From positions 1-56,536 of the forward strand of contig JAFAEW010000041.1 of NCBI GenBank assembly GCA_023423835.1: DNA of 56,536 nucleotides, written 5' to 3'. The notes under the pieces were generated by a model, which saw only the letters and a program-made list of their open reading frames with translations, had not been told where the DNA came from and made no database searches. The number at the start of each line of letters is the position of its first letter. Within the stretch, counting starts at the first letter, position 1. The translations under genes and the position numbers were made by a program. This document shows positions 52,084 through 56,536 of this stretch, in pieces. This stretch comes from Bacteroidota bacterium (GTDB lineage Bacteria; Bacteroidota; Bacteroidia; Chitinophagales; Chitinophagaceae).

Positions 52084-52890
52084 ATGAACCGGTATCAACT
52101 CATAAAATCGATCAGAGAAAAACAATCTTATCTCTGTGTGGGATTAGACACAACGAAAACGAAGATTCCAAAACATTTGCAATCAAATACTGATGCGGTG
52201 TTTGAGTTCAACAAGGCAATTATTGATGCTACGAGAGATATCTGTGTGGCCTATAAGATCAACACCGCCTTTTATGAAGCTGACGGGTTAAAGGGTTGGG
52301 AAACGATGGAAAAGACGATCGATTATATTTCGGATTCGCATTTGAAAATTGCCGATGCCAAAAGAGGTGACATTGGAAATACATCGCATCAATATGCAAG
52401 AACTTTTTTCGAAACCATGAATTTCGATGCGGTAACCGTTGCGCCTTATATGGGGGAAGACAGCATTCGGCCTTTTTTGGAATATGAAAATAAATGGACG
52501 ATCGTATTGGGATTAACGAGCAATAAAGGAGCAGAAGATTTTGAATTGCAACGGCTTTCATCCGGAAAATTTTTGTACGAACAGGTCATTGAAACCGTTG
52601 CAGGCTGGGGAACAGAAGAAAATCTGATGTTTGTAACCGGTGCTACGCAGGCATCGGAATTAAAAAATATAAGAACCATTATCCCTGACCATTTTCTCTT
52701 GATTCCGGGGCTGGGCTTTCAGGGCGGAAGCTTGAGTGAAGTTTCAGAAAGCGGATTTAATAAAGATGTAGGATTACTGGTAAATGCGAGTCGCGCCATT
52801 ATTTATGCCGGAGAAGGAAAAGATTTTGCAGATGAAGCGAAAATGATCGCTCATCAATATCAAAGCGAAATGCAGCAATATTTAAGATAG
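52084..52890 (+). CDS. pyrF: Orotidine 5'-phosphate decarboxylase (long, class II type)
   Basis: 268 residues. Converts OMP to UMP in pyrimidine synthesis. Catalytic motif DAKRGDIGNT (Asp91, Lys93, Asp96) with the substrate-binding VGLDTTKTKIP segment. The longer type resembles actinobacterial PyrF rather than the short E. coli form. It is joined to the kynurenine operon by position only, with no functional link I know of. Confidence 0.95.
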   Translation: MNRYQLIKSIREKQSYLCVGLDTTKTKIPKHLQSNTDAVFEFNKAIIDATRDICVAYKINTAFYEADGLKGWETMEKTIDYISDSHLKIADAKRGDIGNTSHQYARTFFETMNFDAVTVAPYMGEDSIRPFLEYENKWTIVLGLTSNKGAEDFELQRLSSGKFLYEQVIETVAGWGTEENLMFVTGATQASELKNIRTIIPDHFLLIPGLGFQGGSLSEVSESGFNKDVGLLVNASRAIIYAGEGKDFADEAKMIAHQYQSEMQQYLR

Positions 52891-52981
52891 TGGGGATGGT
52901 AAAAAATTGCTGTATCTGCCCTTCAACCGGCGAAGAAGATGAAATTTAAGGAGTGTACTTTCTAACCGCAAAACAGCGAGT

Positions 52982-53560
52982 TTAATTGGCAGAGAAAATC
53001 ACATCGGTTTTTTGATTTCTGATTTTTTTAAAGAAAGAGGGAGTGAGGCCTGTTTGCTGTTTGAATTGACTCGAAAGATGGGCCACACTGGTGAAGTTTA
53101 AATTAAATGCAATTTCGAACAGCGAGCAGGAAGAATAAACGAGCATTTCTTTCACCTTATTTATTCTGAACCTGATAATATATTGCTCTACCGTTATTCT
53201 TTCCTGTGCAATGAAGATGTCTCTTATGGTTTCATAATCCTTGTGGAACCGGTCTTTCGCGGCAGTAGAGAACCTGAAGTTTTCAGGAAAGTCGTAGGAG
53301 CCTCCATAAACTTCAGCCACCAAAGCCTTTATTTCGTTTACTGTTTTTGTCTTTTTATCCTCCAGTAAGCTAAATCCGTAACCGGCTAATTTTTTGCCCA
53401 AAACAACGGTGTCAACAGGCACCACAGCTTTCGCAAAAGATATTTCTCCCAATGCTATCTTATCGGCTTTATATCCAAGATCGTCTATTGTTTCTTTTAC
53501 AACCTTCACACAACGGTTGCAAACCATTCCCTTAATTAAGATTTTTGATTGCTGCTCCAT
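52982..53560 (-). CDS. HMA-like domain fused to an AraC-type helix-turn-helix, regulator 1
   Basis: 192 residues. Residues about 1-68 form an HMA-like beta-alpha-beta-beta-alpha-beta domain with the metal motif MVCNRCV (Cys14, Cys17), and end in GYGFSLLED. A linker of about 35 residues leads to an AraC-family double helix-turn-helix (about 105-185, RINKVKEMLVY ... FNLNFTSVAHLSSQFKQQTGLTPSFF). Likely a cytosolic metal sensor controlling transcription. The ATG at 53560 is preferred to a longer start. Paralogue of the next gene, same length and layout. Separated from it by 68 bp. Confidence 0.82.
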   Translation of the reverse strand: MEQQSKILIKGMVCNRCVKVVKETIDDLGYKADKIALGEISFAKAVVPVDTVVLGKKLAGYGFSLLEDKKTKTVNEIKALVAEVYGGSYDFPENFRFSTAAKDRFHKDYETIRDIFIAQERITVEQYIIRFRINKVKEMLVYSSCSLFEIAFNLNFTSVAHLSSQFKQQTGLTPSFFKKIRNQKTDVIFSAN

Positions 53561-53628
53561 AACAATGATTTCTGCTGCAAAGATGAAAAGGAGCAAATGA
53601 AAAATTGTTACATTATAACCCGCGAAAC

Positions 53629-54207
53629 TTATAAAATTTCAGAACCGATCTGATCGAGCGACTTTCTACTTTTTTCTTTGGTTTGTTTAAATTCAGACGG
53701 TGTAAATCCGGTTACTTTCTTAAATTGTTGTGAGAGATGTTGCACGCTGCTGTAGCAAAGTTTATCTGCAATTTGGTTGAGCGTGAGTTCATTATAGGCA
53801 AGCAACTCTTTTGCCCGTTCAATCCTGAGAAGAATGACGTATTTTTCGATGGTAATGCCTTCTATGGACGAAAAAAGCGTTGATAGATAATTATAATCGG
53901 TTCTCAACTGATCAGACAATAACACCGACAATTTTTTGCTCCTTATTTCATCCTCATCACTATGAATGTAGCCGATAATGGCACTCTTGATCTGCGATAC
54001 CAGGGACGCCTTCCTGTCATGAAGTAACTCAAAACCTAAAATGCTGAGATCGGCTTTCAAGGCCAGCAATTGCTCTTCACTTAAGGGCTTGTTGAGCCTT
54101 AGTACGCCTAATTCCACTGTACTAAAATCAATTGAAAGCGCAGTGAGCCGTTGCTTTACAATCAGCACACAACGATCGCAAACCATATTTTTTATAAACA
54201 GTTCCAT
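53629..54207 (-). CDS. HMA-like domain fused to an AraC-type helix-turn-helix, regulator 2
   Basis: 192 residues. Same layout: an HMA-like N-terminus with MVCDRCV (Cys10, Cys13) ending GFELLHD, then a linker and AraC DNA-binding domain (about 105-182, LRIERAKELLAY ... KLCYSSVQHLSQQFKKVTGFTPSEF). Sequence has diverged from regulator 1, so the duplication is not recent. Divergent from the multicopper oxidase, whose promoter lies in the shared 178-bp region; the usual arrangement for a regulator and its target. Confidence 0.82.
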   Translation of the reverse strand: MELFIKNMVCDRCVLIVKQRLTALSIDFSTVELGVLRLNKPLSEEQLLALKADLSILGFELLHDRKASLVSQIKSAIIGYIHSDEDEIRSKKLSVLLSDQLRTDYNYLSTLFSSIEGITIEKYVILLRIERAKELLAYNELTLNQIADKLCYSSVQHLSQQFKKVTGFTPSEFKQTKEKSRKSLDQIGSEIL

Positions 54208-54250
54208 CGCTTACGAATGAATAAAAGACGCGTTCTTACCTGCAATCTCT

Positions 54251-54283
54251 TTTTCTGCTGTCGGATTTTCGAAAGACAGAAAA
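54251..54283. promoter_or_regulatory. Candidate operator between HMA-AraC 2 and the oxidase
   Basis: Nested inverted repeats: TTTTCTG (54251-54257) with CAGAAAA (54277-54283), CTGTC (54258-54262) with GACAG (54275-54279), and a central palindrome TTTCGAAA (54267-54274). Placed about 50-80 bp upstream of the oxidase -7 box, where an AraC-type activator could bind. No binding evidence exists; the call is inference. Confidence 0.4.
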
Positions 54284-54334
54284 TAATATAAATAAATGTG
54301 CTTATAGTATAATAACAATCCTGACCTGCCTGAA

Positions 54335-54343
54335 TAATTTTGC
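54335..54343 (+). promoter_or_regulatory. -7 box of the multicopper oxidase
   Basis: TAATTTTGC is an exact TAnnTTTGC match, 43 bp before the ATG at 54386. No TTTG at the -33 position, consistent with an activator-dependent promoter. Confidence 0.55.
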
Positions 54344-54385
54344 CCCGGGAATCAAAAATAAAATTTAAAAATAAACAATAAAAAA

Positions 54386-55714
54386 ATGAAACAGGAAAAA
54401 AATGTAGTCGAATACACGCTCAATGCAAGCGAATTTGACTGGGAGGTAAGGCCGGGAAAGTCCATCAGTGCCTGGGGCTTCAATCAACAGGTTCCGGGGC
54501 CGGTTCTAAGAGCAAAGAAAGGCGATACACTCGTGGTAACAGTGAATAATAACCTCCCCGAAGCGACGATGGTTCACTGGCACGGCATCCGCCTTCCGGC
54601 TTCTATGGACGGAACAGGCGAGGTTCAAAAGCCGATCCCGCCCGGTGGAAGTTTTGAGTACCGGTTTGAAGTGCCGGATGCCGGAACCTTCTGGTATCAT
54701 TCTCACCAAAATGAAACCGTTCAAATGGAAAGAGGAATGTACGGCGGTATTGTAGTAGAAGAAGATATGTCAGGTTTAAAGGCCGATGGCGAACGTGTAT
54801 TGGTGATCGACGATATGAAGCTTACCAGCAATAACTCGTTTCAAAAACGCGGGATTATCAGGTCATGGATAGAAAGGCACGACGGACGCGAAGGAAGTAC
54901 AAATTTGATTAATGGAAAGGAAGCTGTTGTCTTACATATGCATGCGGGACAAACAGAAAGATGGCGGATAATAAATGCCGCAAGTGCGCGGTATTTTAAG
55001 TTAAGCATCGATGGTAAACCCTTTAAAATAATTGCAACAGATGGTGGATTGCTTGAAACCCCGAGAACGGAAACGGAGTTGTTAATCGTGCCGGGGGAAA
55101 GGTTTGACATATTGGTAGGGCCATTTGAAGAAGGAGAAAACTTTTCAATAAACGCATTACCCTACAACCGCACAACTTTTTTGAAAGCGAAACAACATTC
55201 TTATGGGAAAGTACATGTCATGGAACCGGAATCCACCCTGGCATCCATTCCGGAAAAACTGAATGAGATTCGGTGGCTGGCAGCGCAGGATGCAACGATA
55301 AACAGAAAAGTAAAACTGTCCGTAGGGCCAAGTTTGAAACATGGAATCGACTTTTTGGTAAACAGTGAAATGCACCACAATGACGAACCCGTTATGGTTG
55401 GTGACCTGCAGATTTGGGAAGTAACAAATTCGAGTATGATGGATCATCCGTTTCATCTACACGGATTTTTCTTTCAGGTGTTGGAAGAAGACGGCCGGGC
55501 GCCGGAATTTAAAGCGTGGAAAGATACCTACAACCTCAAACCGAAATCGAAGATAAAGATCGCATGGATGCCCGATAATCGCCCCGGACGATGGATGTAT
55601 CATTGCCACATTTTAGAGCACCACGCTGCCGGAATGATGGCGCATTTTGAAGTGATTGATCCTGCCCTACCGGCCCAGCCCCGCCAGAAGCAAATCCACA
55701 GATGCCACAACTAA
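54386..55714 (+). CDS. Multicopper oxidase (laccase-like) without signal peptide
   Basis: 442 residues with three cupredoxin domains. The copper ligands are all visible: HWHG (His64, His66), YHSH (His105, His107), HPFHLHG near residue 350 and HCHILEHHAAGMM near 405, including the type 1 Cys, His and Met. The protein starts directly with MKQEKNVVEYTLNASEFDW; an in-frame stop 27 bp upstream excludes a longer N-terminus. No Sec or Tat signal is therefore present, unusual for CueO-type oxidases. Cu(I) oxidation is the likely role; phenol oxidation is possible. The tail PAQPRQKQIHRCHN is unlike the family and runs up to the repeat array. Confidence 0.9.
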   Translation: MKQEKNVVEYTLNASEFDWEVRPGKSISAWGFNQQVPGPVLRAKKGDTLVVTVNNNLPEATMVHWHGIRLPASMDGTGEVQKPIPPGGSFEYRFEVPDAGTFWYHSHQNETVQMERGMYGGIVVEEDMSGLKADGERVLVIDDMKLTSNNSFQKRGIIRSWIERHDGREGSTNLINGKEAVVLHMHAGQTERWRIINAASARYFKLSIDGKPFKIIATDGGLLETPRTETELLIVPGERFDILVGPFEEGENFSINALPYNRTTFLKAKQHSYGKVHVMEPESTLASIPEKLNEIRWLAAQDATINRKVKLSVGPSLKHGIDFLVNSEMHHNDEPVMVGDLQIWEVTNSSMMDHPFHLHGFFFQVLEEDGRAPEFKAWKDTYNLKPKSKIKIAWMPDNRPGRWMYHCHILEHHAAGMMAHFEVIDPALPAQPRQKQIHRCHN

Positions 55715-55735
55715 AATTTTTTTCTAGAGTTTTTC

Positions 55736-56130
55736 TTCCGCAGATAGCGCTGATTCTCGCTGATTTTTCCTCTGCGTTCATCTGCGTGCTCTGCGGGAAA
55801 CTCTATTTGGATTTTCTCCCGCAGACGGCGCTGAGTTTCGCTGATTTTTCTCTGCGTTCATCTGCGTGCTCAGCGGGAAACTCTATTTTGATTTTCTCCC
55901 GCAGATAGCGCTGATTCTCGCTGATTTTCGCAGGATTTTTCTCTGCGTTTCTCTGCGTGCTCCGCGGGAAACTCTCTTTATTTTGGTTCCCGCAGATAGC
56001 GCGGATTTTCGCTGGTTTTTCTTTGTGTTTCTCCGCGTGCTCAGCGGGAAACTCTATTTGGATTTTCTCCCGCAGAAGGCGCGGAGTTTAGCAGAATTTT
56101 CCTCTGCGTGGATCTGCATACCCGGGAAAA
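55736..56130. repeat. Array of about five palindromic 80-bp units
   Basis: CCGCAGA recurs at about 55739, 55820, 55900, 55991 and 56071 (spacing 81, 80, 91, 80). Each unit of about 60 bp starts with (T)CCCGCAGA and ends with CAGCGGGAAA or a variant, so the ends are complementary and the interior (GCTGATTTTC, TCTGCG) can also pair. AT-rich spacers AAACTCTATTTGGATTTTC separate the units. The last copy is degenerate. Short open frames through the array are artefacts. Confidence 0.85.
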
Positions 56131-56194
56131 CCGTGTAAAGGCTGGCTTTAGAGGATGCGAAAAAATGAAGCTTCAAAGAATTGTAAGCTGACTT

Positions 56195-56258
56195 GGAATT
56201 ATATAAATCAATTCCCCTAAATTATAACAGTCCCGGCTACCTCTGAAACTACTTTTGC
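56195..56258 (+). promoter_or_regulatory. Promoter of the Cys-rich peptide gene
   Basis: An exact TAnnTTTGC -7 box, TACTTTTGC (56250-56258), lies 33 bp before the ATG at 56292. A perfect inverted repeat GGAATT-N9-AATTCC (56195-56215) is centred about 45 bp further upstream; a possible operator. No TTTG -33 element. The region 56131-56194 shows a GAAGCTTC palindrome and nothing else clear. Confidence 0.5.
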
Positions 56259-56291
56259 ATTACAATTTATCAATTAATTAAACACAAAAAA

Positions 56292-56408
56292 ATGAACACT
56301 ACAATTAAAAGATGCGGATGCGAAGATGTTACAAGCGAAAATCAAATTTGTAACTGCGAAAACTGTCCCGGCACCGGATGTACCTGTGGTTGCACCTGCT
56401 GCGCATGA
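56292..56408 (+). CDS. Metallothionein-like cysteine-rich peptide
   Basis: 38 residues, ten of them Cys (positions 8, 10, 20, 22, 25, 30, 32, 34, 36, 37), arranged as CGC, CNCENC, CTCGCTCC. There are no aromatic residues and no signal peptide; the short N-terminus is basic (TIKR). The density and the CxC/CC patterns point to metal-thiolate clusters as in metallothioneins, but the sequence does not resemble the SmtA type. Promoter, start codon and terminator are all present, so the gene looks real despite its size. Its neighbourhood (HMA-AraC regulators, multicopper oxidase) supports copper or other soft-metal buffering. Not a classical known family to my knowledge. Confidence 0.78.
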   Translation: MNTTIKRCGCEDVTSENQICNCENCPGTGCTCGCTCCA

Positions 56409-56415
56409 CAACATT

Positions 56416-56444
56416 GGGAGAGGCTTCGGCTTCTCCCTCTTTTT
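56416..56444 (+). terminator. Terminator of the Cys-rich peptide gene
   Basis: GGGAGAGGC (56416-56424) pairs with GCTTCTCCC (56429-56437), with one G-T pair, around a TTCG tetraloop, followed by TCTTTTT. Only 7 bp after the stop codon. Confidence 0.9.
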
Positions 56445-56477
56445 AAATTTTTAAACACAACTATTAAAATTATTACT

Positions 56478-56536
56478 ATGTCTCTGTATGTTATTTCAAA
56501 CGCGAAAAAACTGCCCCTCGTAAAGCAGCCCGAGGG
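56478..56536 (+). CDS. Start of an unidentified gene, cut by the window end
   Basis: ATG at 56478 opens a frame of 19 codons (MSLYVISNAKKLPLVKQPE) that runs off the window. Too short to assign. It follows the peptide terminator, so it has its own promoter or the AT-rich leader 56445-56477. Confidence 0.5.
   Translation, partial: MSLYVISNAKKLPLVKQPE

Noticed and set aside
55736..56130. Possible CRISPR array
   Set aside because: Units are about 80 bp with near-identical spacers and complementary ends; there are no short conserved repeats separated by unique spacers, and no cas genes.
55702..56138. Two open frames of 68 and 90 codons through the repeat array
   Set aside because: They are translations of repeated palindromic units, carry no family signature and overlap each other; the repeats explain the lack of stops.

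Overview
The window looks like a chromosomal segment of a Bacteroidota bacterium, most likely from the Chitinophagales/Sphingobacteriales side. Four things support this. Promoters carry the phylum's TAnnTTTG -7 box and Shine-Dalgarno sites are mostly absent. Two proteins end in type IX secretion (T9SS) sorting domains. A fused CcoN-CcoO cbb3 oxidase and the futalosine menaquinone enzyme MqnC are present, as is a Bat (VWA/TPR) pair. No rRNA, tRNA, CRISPR array, integrase, transposase or phage gene was seen. Most of the window is ordinary core chromosome; the accessory parts are about 43.1-46.7 kb and 52.9-56.5 kb.

Layout. 0-5.1 kb: overlapping aromatic amino acid operon (prephenate dehydratase, aminotransferase, prephenate dehydrogenase, DAHP synthase/chorismate mutase, aroB). 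5.2-7.4 kb: a DinB-like protein, a lipoprotein and a T9SS-secreted protein. 7.5-16.7 kb: complete cbb3 oxidase and maturation locus (ccoI, ccoS, ccoNO, ccoQ, ccoP, ccoG, ccoH, a TauE/SafE-like protein), including two 53-residue genes, ccoS and ccoQ. 16.9-22.3 kb (minus): S8 peptidase lipoprotein, BatC, BatB, a class D beta-lactamase homologue that has lost its catalytic residues, and sucC. 22.4-26.3 kb: DUF4920 protein, acyltransferase, then a kinase fused to a RapZ-C domain next to a MurU-like nucleotidyltransferase, probably for cell-wall sugar recycling. 26.3-31.3 kb: rimP-nusA-infB behind a clear promoter and a leader hairpin. 31.3-41.4 kb: SurA-like isomerase, M16 peptidase, fabG, mqnC, aspartyl protease, xseAB, a DUF3606 protein and an ABC exporter. 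41.5-46.7 kb: SulP transporter, then a frameshifted M4 metallopeptidase and a lipoprotein lying between two diverged direct repeats. 46.7-52.9 kb: kynurenine degradation genes plus pyrF.

52.9-56.5 kb is the most interesting part and looks like a copper/metal-handling locus. Two tandem 192-residue paralogues each join an N-terminal HMA-like metal-binding domain (CxxC) to an AraC-type helix-turn-helix. They are divergent from a multicopper oxidase without a signal peptide. After an array of about five palindromic 80-bp units comes a 38-residue peptide with ten cysteines (metallothionein-like), with its own -7 box and terminator. My reading is a sensor/detoxification module: HMA-AraC proteins sense metal, the oxidase handles Cu(I), and the Cys-rich peptide buffers metal. 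The domain calls come from the sequence; the shared regulation is inference.
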